A DNA stretch of 64,000 nt, from assembly GCA_030849805.1 (NCBI GenBank), contig JASANZ010002212.1, positions 1 to 64,000 of the forward strand, given 5' to 3'. The translations under genes and the position numbers were made by a program. Positions 44,257 to 54,339 of this stretch are shown here, piece by piece. Numbering within the stretch: position 1 is the first letter of the stretch; every line of letters starts with the position of its first letter. Origin of the DNA: Sergeia podlipaevii (Eukaryota > Euglenozoa > Kinetoplastea > Trypanosomatida > Trypanosomatidae). Under the pieces are notes generated by a model. The model saw only the letters and a program-made list of their open reading frames with translations. It made no database searches and was not told the DNA's origin.

Positions 44257-44821
44257 GGTTGTGCGCGTATGTGTATATGTGTACAAGCACGTACTATCCT
44301 TCAATATATTCGTGTGTGTGCGCGTATATATATTCAACTGGCGGCAAGTAATTTGCTAGTTGTTGTTCTCCTAAAGAAAATAATAATAAAGCACGCACCA
44401 CCACCACCAACAACGTGTGAATAAAACAGCAAAAAAACAAAAAACAAAAACAAAAACAAAAGATGTATGTATAAACTACCAAAATACACAACATATGTTG
44501 ATAAGAGGGATGAAGGAAAGAGAGAAAGGAGAAAAAGCAATGATAGCAAAGGTGTATAGGAAAAGCATAAAGCAAAGCTTTATGTTAAACACACACACAC
44601 AACTAAATAAAAAAAGGCCACCTATCTCATAGATAGATGTAGGAAGAAGAAGGCAACAGTAATTTCATGATGCATTCCTTTTTTTAAAAGTGCAAACATT
44701 GACGTGCATGTATGTGCATTTAGACCCCAGAAGTTACTTGTGGGGGGGGGGTGTCTGCAGCAGTGTCGAGTATATTCTCATTGCGTGATGCCCCCTTTGG
44801 TGATTCTGTTTTCCAAGGAAC

Positions 44822-44842
44822 AATAATAATAATAATAATAAA
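44822..44842. repeat. (AAT)n microsatellite
   Basis: Seven AAT/ATA units occur in the 3' UTR region of the mitochondrial carrier gene. Confidence 0.9.
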
Positions 44843-44982
44843 GAAAAAAGCAGGGTCAGGCAAACGACAGTTCACTGCTTCAGTGACTCTAAAGCATTCA
44901 TTATTTTCTATATCACACCTAAACGTATATACTACGCATAACAACAATGCGCCATTATGGAGAATTCTATCGTGTTTCCTTA

Positions 44983-44983
44983 A

Positions 44984-45013
<30 letters not shown>
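44983..45013. repeat. (AAT)n microsatellite, second copy
   Basis: About ten AAT units lie 140 bp from the first AAT array in the same spacer. Confidence 0.9.
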
Positions 45014-45014
<1 letters not shown>

Positions 45015-45641
45015 CAACTTCGTGCACTTGCATGTATGCATCAGAACATACCTATCCCTTCATAAATATCTACGCGTTACATACTCGGATTTATATTTGA
45101 AAGCTTGCCCATTGAACGGCTCCAATATCATCAACATCTAAAAGAAAAATGTAAAAATGTTTATACACGTACATACTCGCACGCACACACATAAAAACGG
45201 ACATAGATACACACATGGCTACTGCCACATACTTGAAGTGCAATGCCAATACCACTAGGTACGTGTGTACAAGAGAAAGAGAGCAAGGGGGTAGGTGCGT
45301 TTGTAGAGGTCCCCCATGCTCCTATATAGCATCATCTTATTCGCATATATATGTATGTATATCATCAGGATTTTCTCTTTCTCTTTCTCTCTACGCTTCT
45401 CCAAACAGACGCTATATGAGTATCCCTTTCAAAACACATTTCCTCCAAAGCAAAATAAATTGACAAGTAGGCAAAACAACGTCAGCAGAGCTCTGAAGAC
45501 GGAAGTGTAACTGCCGCCGTTTGCCTTTGCTATTACTAGTGGTATCACATCACTTTTTGTTCTTCTTGTCATTTCTCCCCCTCTCTCTTCTCCGACCTAC
45601 ATCTAACGCCCTGAATTGACAAAAAGGAAATCTTCTATACA

Positions 45642-46703
45642 TTACGCCTCCGCTCCTGCAGCCACTTGCCCACCGTTCTCAGTGCCAGTCATTGCGGAAT
45701 GACTGACACACTGCTCAGTGAGTACCTTCTGAATGCCTTCAATAAAGAACCACATAAGCACGACCTGAGGCACGCAGCGCACCGCTTCCACCGCAGAGCC
45801 AGCATAGAGCCCGCGAATACCTTCCTTCTGATAAACACTGCGCAGGCAGTCCGCAACCCCCTTGTAGACCTGCTTGTCAGAGCCCTGCCCCGACATTCCA
45901 ATGCGTCTCTTGGCAACATCAAGCGGAAAGGCAACCGCAATAGAAGCGAGGGCCGCGGCAGAGCCACCAACCACGGTTGATAGCACATTTCGTGCACCGT
46001 AGTTATCCTTGAAAAATGGCGGATTAGGGTGATCAAGGATGCTGTATTTGACCGTCTCATATGTTGCAAAGCTGATGAGAATGTCAGGCACTCGCTGCAT
46101 GAGAGAGGCGCCGAGACCACGGTAGAAGTTGCGAAAGGAGTTGGTTTCCCCGTAAATAATACGGCACGTGTTGAAGATGCCATTGAAGCGGCGCTCGCCG
46201 GACATGAGACGGAGACGAACCACCTCACCAGGATACACAGCAGCACCAGCGATGGTGGCCGAGATACCGCCTGCACCGCACTTCATGATAAATTTCTCAA
46301 ACGTGTCTTTACCGCGACTTGTTTCACTGATTCCAGCGGCAATCTGCGCTTCCTCACGCGCGTGTAGCCAGTCCTGAAAGAGAAACTTAAACTGCGTATA
46401 GAGAAGGAACTGAATGCCGCTGTAGGGTACTCGGATGATCATGGAAGTAAGGTTACCTCGCCAGAACCCTTTGAGGCCGTCTGTTTCATGAATGTGCCTG
46501 GCGAGCTGCCACACGTTGTATTGCTTGTGCTGTCCTAATTGCTGCATGACTACAATGCGCTGAAATGGACATAAAAGAGACTTGGCAAGAGCGCCACCAA
46601 AGCCACCCGCGACTACATCTACCCATGGAGCGTGCTTCTTCTCGCTATCTGCGGCAGCGACTGCATTCGGCGCTACTATCACGTTGGCATTCTTGGTTGA
46701 CAT
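45642..46703 (-). CDS. Mitochondrial carrier family (SLC25) protein
   Basis: The 353-residue product has the three-fold carrier layout of six membrane helices. Signature motifs end the odd-numbered helices: repeat 2 has YPGEVVRLRL and repeat 3 has FPLDVAKRRIG, both fitting P-x-[DE]-x-x-[KR]. Repeat 1 has P46-F-Q48-R-I-V51, which lacks the acidic and basic residues of the motif. Matrix-loop motifs follow: DGLKGFWRGN, FRNFYRGLGA and EGIRGLYAGS. The family moves metabolites across the inner mitochondrial membrane. The pattern is closest to nucleotide/CoA-type carriers, but the substrate is not determined here. The C-terminal tail of about 25 residues is polar. The start lies 21 nt after a predicted acceptor. 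Confidence 0.93.
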   Translation of the reverse strand: MSTKNANVIVAPNAVAAADSEKKHAPWVDVVAGGFGGALAKSLLCPFQRIVVMQQLGQHKQYNVWQLARHIHETDGLKGFWRGNLTSMIIRVPYSGIQFLLYTQFKFLFQDWLHAREEAQIAAGISETSRGKDTFEKFIMKCGAGGISATIAGAAVYPGEVVRLRLMSGERRFNGIFNTCRIIYGETNSFRNFYRGLGASLMQRVPDILISFATYETVKYSILDHPNPPFFKDNYGARNVLSTVVGGSAAALASIAVAFPLDVAKRRIGMSGQGSDKQVYKGVADCLRSVYQKEGIRGLYAGSAVEAVRCVPQVVLMWFFIEGIQKVLTEQCVSHSAMTGTENGGQVAAGAEA

Positions 46704-46724
46704 TTCTTTATATCTATAGATACT

Positions 46725-46790
46725 CTCGTGTTTCGTGAGGAATATTGAATTATAGTAAGAAGAAAAAAATAGAAATAATAGTCTTTAGAA
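46725..46790 (-). promoter_or_regulatory. Predicted spliced-leader acceptor for the mitochondrial carrier
   Basis: A T/C-rich stretch on the minus strand (about 46750-46790) precedes CCTCACGAAACACGAG, with the first AG at 46725-46726. The 5' UTR would be about 21 nt. Confidence 0.5.
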
Positions 46791-46932
46791 TAACAAAAAA
46801 AAAAGCAACTCTTGCTTCCAACTGTGTGCTACGCAAATGTATGTATATGTATATATTTATATGTAAAAGTGGCGCACTCTTGATATAAAAAGAGGAATAA
46901 TGCTAATAATAGGCAATGGAGCGTGCGGCTAT

Positions 46933-46952
46933 CACACACACACACACACACA
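46933..46952. repeat. (CA)n microsatellite
   Basis: Ten CA units occur in the carrier's upstream spacer. A second CA array of similar length lies at about 47069-47091. Confidence 0.9.
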
Positions 46953-48066
46953 GCCCTCATGTTGCATATTGTTAATATTAAGAAAAGTGAACAATTAGGA
47001 AAACAAGAAGAGCGAAAGAGAAGGAGGAAATTGCTTAATTTTTTTTTCAGAGAATTGCTGGCACAAAGACACACACACACACACACACACAAATGTATGT
47101 ATTCATCCGTCAGTGGTAGAATAGATGAGCACAAGAGAGGCGCGACTCAACGTTGAGGGCGATAAATAGATATAAATCTGTTTGCATTACATAGGTGTGT
47201 GTATATATATAAGAAGTGACATCAATGAAGAGGTAAGCTGCTCTATCGTATATATGAAATCCGACTCTGCCCTCTCAGGGCCCTGCTATTTTATGCAATC
47301 AACCTGCGTGCAATAATATCAAAAATAATCATACTAATATTAATCAATAAAAAACAAAACATACAGTAAAATGAAGAAGAAGAAAAAAATGAATACACGC
47401 GTAACTCCATGCTCGGTTCCATATAAATTGAATACAGGAGGAAAGCAGACAAATAACAAACAAAGGGCTGAACAACTCGGTGGCAACGGGAGTACAATAA
47501 GATACCATTAAAAAGAAGAAAATAAAGTAATGTATATAAGAACACTTCATCATGTGTAGATGATAGATAGGTCTCGAGGAAAAGCACTTGCTCAGAAAGC
47601 AATAAGCATAAAGGTTGACTCAGCATAAAAAGAAAAAGATAAAAAAAAGAGGAAAAATACAGTTGAAAAACTTTTCCTCAGTGAAGCCAAAAAGAAGAAG
47701 TAGAAACATTTTATGCAGAGTACAAAGAAAGAAAATGTACAGGAGAGGAAACTCGATGCCGCTGACAAAAGAAAGAAACAGAGATGCATGCCCCTAGACA
47801 GTGCTTCCTACCTAACACTAATGATGTGCTATACGTACCGTTTAGACGGCAATAGAAAGGAAGCAAAGAAAGAGAAGAAAACAAAAATGAATGCATTCAT
47901 GATGAACGCGTTTCCCAAAACTATAACATCTTCTTAATGAGCAACTTAAACCAACAACAATAATGCATTTGCAAACGCAGAGAAAGAGTGATAAAGAGAA
48001 AGAGAGGGAAACCAGAAGCTCTTGCCTCCCCTTCTCCCCCCATTCACTTCACATGCCGCCGCATGT

Positions 48067-51000
48067 CTAGCGCAACCACATCGGAGTCAGTCGGCCAGAG
48101 GACTCCGCTTCAAGCATTTCGGTATCACGAACGTTGACATTGTTGTTCCTGAGGTTAGAGGTGGAGCGACTTCCGACTCCACTAAAACCATCGCTGCCAA
48201 TTTCCGGAAGAGGATCCGCAGAACTACCAGGCGCACCGCTTGCTGCGCTGTAACCTAGCTTCTTCTGCTTAGCTCCCACTGCGTTCATCGGCAGTTTCAA
48301 ATTGTTAGCGGCAAATTCATGCAATCTTTGACTTTCAGCATCGATAGCATCCAGAACATCATCCAAGCTGTTTCCACGTGTTGAGTCTCCGGAGTCGATC
48401 ACCGTGTCCTGCGGCTCTTTCTTCGGTTTCCGTTCTTTGGGTGTCTCATCAGCATTCTGCCTCTTCTTCTCTACCTTCTGCGGCTTATCCTGTTTCTTGT
48501 TATCAACCGAGAGCAGCAATGTTCCTAACGGGGTCGGTGCATCAGTCCTATTACTCAAAAAAGCAGTTTTGCTTTGTGGAGAAGCCACCGCCTTCTTGTT
48601 CGACGCTACTGACGCACTTGCTGGGAGTTGTGACTTTTTCTCTTGTGCGGTGCCAGATCCCGCTTCTTGGGGTGTGGAGGAGGGGCGGGGCGTGACGGAG
48701 GAGCTCGATGGCGCGAGAACAGCTACGCTTTGCTTTGGTAACGAGATCGCACGCTGAACACCCGCAGCGATGCTGAGGTTGGTGGCGATTTGGCGTGTCC
48801 TTTCTCTAATGGCCACCTTGACCGATTCCGCTTCCTCTTCCAGATCCATTCTGCGACGCACAAGAGCTTCTACCTCGAGTGAGTGATCGTCAACGACTAG
48901 ACTAGAGCGTGAGGTGGCATTGGGTGCGCGCGAGCGCGAATACCGCCGTTCCGCTGTTGAGACGACATTGGTGTATACAGCGATGGCGGCCTTGCTCTTC
49001 TCCATTGTGCGCTTGTTACTCTCGCGAATGGCGAGTAGCCGCTCGTATTCCTTCGGATTGATATCCGCAAGCTGCTTCTTCGCCACCTGCTGCTCGAGCT
49101 CAACACATTTCTTACGCATCAACTTGCGTGACTCCTTCGTCTTCACTACCCTCTCCCTCAGCACCCTGACTTGATTGTCTACGGAAGCTTGGACGTAGAA
49201 TCCCTCGTTGACCTGGCGTTGAACAATTTCTTCCTTGGGCATTCGACGATTCAACGCACCAATTGCATGTGCGGCGCGCTTGTCTCTATTTTCCAGTGCT
49301 CGTCGTGCAGCAATCGCATCCTTAAGACGGGACAGTGCTCTTTCAAGTTCATCCGAATACTTAGCAAGCAGAGAGGCGACGCCAAGCCCATCTTCACTAT
49401 AGCCCTCATAGGCACGCTCAAGCACCTCGTTATCTGTGCGCAGCTTGAGTAGTAGTTCATTGGACTCACCAGTTTCGCGACGCCGCTCATCTCTTTCTTT
49501 CTGCCTTGCACGCACATTGACTTCGTACTCTTCCTCTTCTCTTGCGATGCGATCATTCCAGCCCCTGATCTGGGTCTTAAGGTCCGCTGCCTTCGCCAGC
49601 AGATCCTCACGCTGCTTTCGTGGGCTACGCTCAGACGATCCGACAGGGGCGCGAGGCAGTGACTTGTCCCCTAGCTGCTTCTTCCTACCCTTTGAAGGGG
49701 AACGATTTTGCACAGCGCCACGTGCCCCTAATTTCGGTGACGGTGACACAGCAGCAGCAACAGCAGCAGCAGGCTTTGAGCGAGTCGGCGCCTCGTTCGC
49801 CCGTGCATCGCTACTGCTCTTTGGCACTACAGGCTCCTCCTCCTTCTTCTTCTTCTTCTTCTCGCCATCGACGGCGTCCGGATTGTACTCGCCGTCGAAA
49901 GGCTCTGCGCTATACCCTTCTCCCGGCACTGCATTCACGGAGCGCTTCCGTTTCGCCTCAGACGGAGATGTGGTCGGACTCGACATGGTAGGAGATTCAC
50001 GCTCAGCGGGGGATTCAGGAGTCGCTGCAGGTTGCACTTTACGCTTCCGTGATGGATATAAGTTCTTTGGGTCTGACGGAGAAGCAGAGGGCGGGCTGTG
50101 ACGCGCGGGGAAAGCATCCTTTGCCCCGCGCTTGCCCCGAGCCTGGCTGCTGGGGCTCCGCATCTTGTTCCCGTTCGGAGTTCTACCAGCCTCCCCCCTT
50201 GGATCTTGCTCGTGCTCATCGTCGTAGGGTGTTGAGGTGTCCACACGGCGCTCCTTAATTGGAAGTGGCTCTTTGCCTTTTGGCTTTGCGCCGCCACGAC
50301 CCTTTTTTCGTTGTCTATTCGCCAGGCTATCCGTGCTGCTGTTGCTGCTGCTACTCCTGCTAGAAGATTCATCTTGACCACCTACACGCCGCGGCTGGGA
50401 CTTGCCATCATCATCGTTGCGACGGCTGTCATCAGGATTCTTATCACGTACCGCACTTGCTGAGCGGCGAGGTGATGAACCAGCGGAATCTGCCAGATTG
50501 TTGTCAGGGTCCGTAGCGATGCCGCCACTCTTCGATGCATCACCCTTCTTGCGGGATGCAACATCCGTAGGCCCTTGCCTTCCACCAGCCTTCCCTTTGG
50601 ATTGGTTCTTTCCGCGTGTGCTAGCCGTAGCTGTCACACTATCGCTTGTAGAGCTACTTGTGCTGCTGAAGCTAGTGTAAGTATCGCTGTACTCATCTTC
50701 GCCATCCCTGTCTTTGACTGCTTTAGATTCGGGGTCATATTCACCGCCGTATCGGTCAGCACCAAATCCCTCACCAGGTGTGGCGCGAACCGAGCGGCGC
50801 CGCGGGGGAGATGAAGAGGGTTCAACGGTATCGATGGGACCGACAATGCTGCCACTCCTTGAGGACCGGTTTGAGCGTGGCGCCGGGGGCCGCTTGCCAA
50901 CGGCAGAGCCGCTGAGGGAGTTGCTAGCGTCATACTTACCTTTGCTGCCCTGCTTCCAGTTTGTGTCCTGCTCGTCCCCCTCACCTGGCACGTATGGGTC

Positions 51001-52347
51001 ATGCCCACCGACGTCACGTTCGCGTCCAAAGCGCTGTCCAGGTGTAGCCCCTGAAGTACTGCGACGTGGAGCGCGGCTATCACCAACAGCCGTGCTTGTG
51101 CCATTGCCGCTAGTTGTATCATTTTCTGCACGATTGCTTTGTGGGTTGTAGTCGCCTTCGTAGCGGTCCGCGCCAAAATCCTCACCCGGGACTGCGCTCA
51201 CGGAGCGGCGACGCGACGGTGCGGACAGAGTCGCCACCGTGTCTATAGGACCAACGATGTTGTCACTCCTCGACATCCGTCTCGACGCCGAAAGCGCTCC
51301 GCTGCGACCTGCGCCAGATATATTTTCTATGTCATCTCGTGCATCGCTTGAGCCACCAGAAAGCTTGCTTTGTGGATTGTAGTCGCCTTCGTAACGATCG
51401 GCACCAAATCCTTCACCAGCTACGGCGCTCACAGATCGACGACGAGGAAAGGAAGACGTACTCCCAACGGTGCTGATGGGACCAACAATGCTGTTGCTGC
51501 GCGATCCGCGACACGGTGAGGAAACTCCCTTTTTGAGGCTGCTCTCTAGATCATTGTTGCCGTCATGGCCCGGAAGCTTGCTTTGTGGGTTGTAGTCGCC
51601 TTCGTAGCGGTCCGCACCAAAATCCTCACCCGGGACTGCGCTCACGGAGCGGCGACGCGGGGCAGAGGATGTGTGTCCAGTTGTGTTGGTGGGCCCTATG
51701 ATAGTGTCCGCTCGTGACACAAAGGATGACGGTTTGAGAATCGACGAGGAGGTTGCAGTGATGGTGTCGTCAGAAGGGGCACAGTTCTTCGGTGAGGCCG
51801 AAAGAGATAAAGAAAGCGGGGGTACACTGGGGGGCTGCTTCTTCTTTTTGTTTTGAACCGCGGCAAGACCTTCCTCCTCAATTTCTTCAGTGTTTTCAGC
51901 GTTCCTGAAGCTGCTTTTTGACGTTTCGTCGCGCTCGAGCAGCTCCACAGAGGTGTAGTTTGACTTGTGCACGAGTTCTCCACTGATTGGGGAGGCACGA
52001 AAGTTGTTAGAGCTGCGATGCGTTATGTCGTATTTGACTGGCAGTACAGAGCCTTTACTAACAGATACGCTCTTTGGAGATTCCGTAAGATACTGGGCGG
52101 ATGATGCCGTTGTTACTGCGGCTGCTGCTGGCTCTTGTTGCTCCATGTTGCCATTGCTTTTCCTCTTCTCCTCTTCCTCTCTTTCAGTTTCGTGTATGCT
52201 GTCAATGAAGCTACCACTGCGGCTGCTGAAGCTGGAGCTGCTGCGGTAGCTGGAGAAGTTGCTTGCAGTAGGGCTGGGGGGTTTCAATACCTTCTCAGCG
52301 TTGGAGTCAAGCTCTTCAAAGTCATCAGCATATTGTTTGTCAGACAT
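48067..52347 (-). CDS. 1426-residue protein with RRRSV/GADRYEGDYNP repeats and C-terminal coiled coil
   Basis: I do not recognise the family. Between residues about 210 and 540 a module recurs: IVGPIDTV, a Ser-rich spacer, RRRSVSAVPGE and FGADRYEGDYNPQS. Four copies are good, one is degenerate (RRSTSGATPGQRFGRERD) and a distant one (RKRSVNAVPGEGYSAEPFDGEYNP) sits near 800. The Arg-Arg-x-Ser core resembles a basophilic kinase site. Ser/Lys-rich disordered sequence fills the gaps. Residues about 909-1196 form a long coiled coil (AADLKTQIRGWNDRIAREEEE at its start, given here in part). The C-terminus is disordered. No membrane segment is present. Repeats plus coiled coil suggest a cytoskeletal linker, by analogy only. 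The start is supported by an acceptor about 92 nt upstream. Confidence 0.87.
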   Translation of the reverse strand: MSDKQYADDFEELDSNAEKVLKPPSPTASNFSSYRSSSSFSSRSGSFIDSIHETEREEEEKRKSNGNMEQQEPAAAAVTTASSAQYLTESPKSVSVSKGSVLPVKYDITHRSSNNFRASPISGELVHKSNYTSVELLERDETSKSSFRNAENTEEIEEEGLAAVQNKKKKQPPSVPPLSLSLSASPKNCAPSDDTITATSSSILKPSSFVSRADTIIGPTNTTGHTSSAPRRRSVSAVPGEDFGADRYEGDYNPQSKLPGHDGNNDLESSLKKGVSSPCRGSRSNSIVGPISTVGSTSSFPRRRSVSAVAGEGFGADRYEGDYNPQSKLSGGSSDARDDIENISGAGRSGALSASRRMSRSDNIVGPIDTVATLSAPSRRRSVSAVPGEDFGADRYEGDYNPQSNRAENDTTSGNGTSTAVGDSRAPRRSTSGATPGQRFGRERDVGGHDPYVPGEGDEQDTNWKQGSKGKYDASNSLSGSAVGKRPPAPRSNRSSRSGSIVGPIDTVEPSSSPPRRRSVRATPGEGFGADRYGGEYDPESKAVKDRDGEDEYSDTYTSFSSTSSSTSDSVTATASTRGKNQSKGKAGGRQGPTDVASRKKGDASKSGGIATDPDNNLADSAGSSPRRSASAVRDKNPDDSRRNDDDGKSQPRRVGGQDESSSRSSSSNSSTDSLANRQRKKGRGGAKPKGKEPLPIKERRVDTSTPYDDEHEQDPRGEAGRTPNGNKMRSPSSQARGKRGAKDAFPARHSPPSASPSDPKNLYPSRKRKVQPAATPESPAERESPTMSSPTTSPSEAKRKRSVNAVPGEGYSAEPFDGEYNPDAVDGEKKKKKKEEEPVVPKSSSDARANEAPTRSKPAAAVAAAVSPSPKLGARGAVQNRSPSKGRKKQLGDKSLPRAPVGSSERSPRKQREDLLAKAADLKTQIRGWNDRIAREEEEYEVNVRARQKERDERRRETGESNELLLKLRTDNEVLERAYEGYSEDGLGVASLLAKYSDELERALSRLKDAIAARRALENRDKRAAHAIGALNRRMPKEEIVQRQVNEGFYVQASVDNQVRVLRERVVKTKESRKLMRKKCVELEQQVAKKQLADINPKEYERLLAIRESNKRTMEKSKAAIAVYTNVVSTAERRYSRSRAPNATSRSSLVVDDHSLEVEALVRRRMDLEEEAESVKVAIRERTRQIATNLSIAAGVQRAISLPKQSVAVLAPSSSSVTPRPSSTPQEAGSGTAQEKKSQLPASASVASNKKAVASPQSKTAFLSNRTDAPTPLGTLLLSVDNKKQDKPQKVEKKRQNADETPKERKPKKEPQDTVIDSGDSTRGNSLDDVLDAIDAESQRLHEFAANNLKLPMNAVGAKQKKLGYSAASGAPGSSADPLPEIGSDGFSGVGSRSTSNLRNNNVNVRDTEMLEAESSGRLTPMWLR
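50725..51720 (-). repeat. Imperfect tandem module array within the 1426-residue gene
   Basis: Module copies lie at about 51577-51715, 51363-51500, 51133-51280, 50990-51080 (degenerate) and 50730-50860. The first and third share an approximately 83-bp segment with about one mismatch, while the copy between them is more diverged. Confidence 0.8.
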
Positions 52348-52439
52348 TATCTACCTTAACTCTCCCTCGTTCCCTTTTCTTTTCCCTTTTCGTTTTACAG
52401 ACAAAAACTTTTCGTTCACACTTTATCACACTAAGTGAT

Positions 52440-52491
52440 CTCAATAATGGTTGTGAAACAAACAACAACAACCACCACAACAAAAAGAAGA
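52440..52491 (-). promoter_or_regulatory. Predicted spliced-leader acceptor for the 1426-residue gene
   Basis: The minus strand reads a T/G-rich pyrimidine-biased tract, GTCTTCTTTTTGTTG onward, with the first AG at 52440-52441. The 5' UTR would be about 92 nt. DNA closer to the ATG is purine-rich on this strand and unlikely to serve. Confidence 0.45.
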
Positions 52492-53397
52492 CAACTAAAG
52501 CAAGTTGACTGACCTTTTCCGTGCGTATCTGAATAACAAACGCACTGCTTCACAGAATACGCAAAAGAAAAGTCAATTCGTTGTAACGTGTAAGGAAAAA
52601 AGAGAAAACAAAAAACAACAACCTAGTAAGAGTATATATATAAGAAAAATATAAAATAGAAATACAACTTCAAGTATATACAAACACTAACACTAGCAGC
52701 ACTAAGGTGATAAGCACCCACTATAATATTTTGTAAGTTTGTACGGTGTTTCTTCTACTTTGCTTCCCCTCCCCCTTTTTGCTCTTGTGTGCTCCTTTGG
52801 TCAATCGCTCTCTCTTCCTTTCGGAATGAAGCAGGCCAACAGGAATATATATATTTATATATATTAATATATGTTTATATATATAAACTAAATGTACTAA
52901 AGAAAAAAAAATGAGCAAGGAGAAGAAAAAGAAGAAGAAAGAGTTGAAAAAACTACACTATTTTATTCTGTGAACCTTTTTTTCCCAAACAGTAAGTGAT
53001 TCCATAAAAAAACAAAGCGGCTAAGCACCACATTGCTGTGTTTCTTTTTGCACAACAATCGCCACTATTTTTTTTTCTTTAAATCAATAAAGGTTGTGTG
53101 TACGTTGAAATGCTTAAATATGTGAACTTTATAAGCACACCGCGATACGCACCATTTTTTTTTTTTTTTTTACTGTTTAACGTGACAAAAAAAACAAATT
53201 ATAATTTATTTTTCTTTAATAAAAAAGCAACAACAACAACAACATATATATTTATATATAATAAAAAAGGAAGCAGAGTTATTGCTAATGCTAGTTCTGT
53301 TCTCTTTTCTTTATTTTGTGCGAATGTAAAGGGGGAGTGTAGAAAGAAAAGGTGCCGCCGTTTGACAATGCCACTCTTTTCCCGTTCCGAAAAGCGC

Positions 53398-53421
53398 GGG
53401 GGGGGGGCCAGTGCCCCCCCC
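53398..53421 (-). repeat. G8:C8 inverted repeat (hairpin) in the 3' UTR of the tail-anchored gene
   Basis: The plus strand has ten G (53398-53407), CCAGTG (53408-53413) and eight C (53414-53421). The transcript from the minus strand could fold eight consecutive G:C pairs around a short loop. It lies 51-74 nt past the stop codon at 53472. Confidence 0.85.
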
Positions 53422-53471
53422 TAATCCCTCGATATTTTATATTGTTCTCCTGTTTGTTCCCCAATCCCATC

Positions 53472-53822
53472 TCACCGAATCCAGTCCGTAAACCACATGA
53501 CATAAAGAAGAACAAGCGCAAGCCCTACAAGCAGCGCACCACCTATGTTTATAAAATTCTTCCCGTAGCTATCGTCAAAGTCTAAGTAATCTCCAGTGCG
53601 GGCGGGATTGCGCTTGCGCTCCACTGTTTTAGACTGTGCCTCTGCCTTTTCTAAAAGTTGCTGGAGCTTGGTTCGGTTCGCGTTTCGCCGATCTATCGGG
53701 GTCTGAGAGACAAATACAGGTGCTGCACTGACACCGTTCATGTAACAACTTCCTGGTGCTGTATTTTCGTTTGCACGGTGGCGTAGTTGTTGCGGTGGGA
53801 GCGGAAAGTCAGGGCTATTCAT
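53472..53822 (-). CDS. 116-residue predicted tail-anchored membrane protein
   Basis: The product has a polar N-terminal region, a short basic coiled-coil-like helix at about residues 50-72 (KLQQLLEKAEAQSKTVERKR) and one C-terminal membrane segment at about 93-112 (IGGALLVGLALVLLYVMWF). It ends five residues later. No N-terminal signal peptide is present, so a tail-anchored topology with the N-terminus in the cytosol is likely. I do not recognise a family. The target membrane could be ER or mitochondrial outer membrane; the sequence does not decide. The ATG lies 37 nt after a predicted acceptor, and coding bias against the AT-rich surroundings supports it as a real gene. The hairpin in its 3' UTR is unusual. 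Confidence 0.8.
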   Translation of the reverse strand: MNSPDFPLPPQQLRHRANENTAPGSCYMNGVSAAPVFVSQTPIDRRNANRTKLQQLLEKAEAQSKTVERKRNPARTGDYLDFDDSYGKNFINIGGALLVGLALVLLYVMWFTDWIR

Positions 53823-54339
53823 GAGTGACGTTAAAATGTGAATATCCCCCTTTGAGGCGCTTGTTTATTTATTTATTATTATTATTATAATTATTATTGT
53901 TTTTAAAGACAACCAATAATAATAAAAGAACACACACACACGCAAAAAAAGAAAAAAGAAAAGAAAAAAAAAGAGGAAGATGTACATCAAATGACAAGAA
54001 ATACACACAGGGAAACCCATTTTTTTTATTTTTTTTCGCTTGTATCTCAGGTTGCTACCTCCATGATTTCCAACGTAACGCATGGTTGGGCAGTAGATGC
54101 TCTCACCAAACTAGTGAATGATCAAATACCATAGTGTGTTCAACGACGACAAGAAATGCGGTTTTTTTTTACGTGAATTTAGGTCGTACAACAACAACAA
54201 AAAATATGCCCTCACGGCGCTTGCAGTATCATCTTCTGGAAAGATGACAATTTTTTTTTTTAAATGATCTACTGTTTCATCAATCAAAAAACAAACAAGC
54301 AAACTGATTACCAAAGACAGCCGCAGCAAACTCTATTTT
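53823..54339. other. Spacer between the tail-anchored gene and the giant WDDVP-motif gene
   Basis: This 517-bp spacer contains TTTA and ATT repeats at about 53863-53899 and multiple A-runs. It should hold the tail-anchored gene's 5' UTR and the giant gene's 3' UTR. Nothing else is seen. Confidence 0.6.
53860..53980 (-). promoter_or_regulatory. Predicted spliced-leader acceptor for the tail-anchored gene
   Basis: A long pyrimidine tract (about 53935-53975 on the minus strand) is followed by AT-rich sequence, with the first AG at 53860-53861. The 5' UTR would be 37 nt. Confidence 0.45.

Larger units (their letters stand above)
44209..45641. other. Spacer between Rpn9 and the mitochondrial carrier
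   Basis: This 1433-bp spacer holds the carrier's 3' UTR. It includes a run of ten G at 44742-44751 and AAT repeats at 44822-44842 and 44983-45013. No convincing gene is seen; minus-strand frames at 44294-44575 are Phe-rich. Confidence 0.6.
46704..48066. other. Spacer between the mitochondrial carrier and the repeat protein
   Basis: This 1363-bp spacer contains two CA arrays (46933-46952 and 47069-47091) and TA-rich tracts near 46840-46860 and 47200-47212. A hydrophobic minus-strand frame at 47291-47626 is Phe/Leu/Tyr-rich in T-rich DNA and is not supported as a gene. Confidence 0.6.
52348..53471. other. Spacer between the repeat protein and the tail-anchored protein
   Basis: This 1124-bp spacer is AT-rich, with TA repeats at about 52844-52885 and several A- and T-runs. 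Near its right end, just after the tail-anchored gene's stop, is a striking G-run/C-run inverted repeat (53398-53421). No gene-like frame is seen. Confidence 0.6.

Noticed and set aside
47291..47626. 111-codon hydrophobic minus-strand frame
   Set aside because: Its hydrophobic residues follow from T-rich DNA in a spacer full of A/T runs. A small membrane protein is not excluded but is unsupported.
53671..53700. GGTTCGGTTCG-like tRNA B-box
   Set aside because: It lies inside the coding sequence of the tail-anchored gene, with no A-box or cloverleaf around it.
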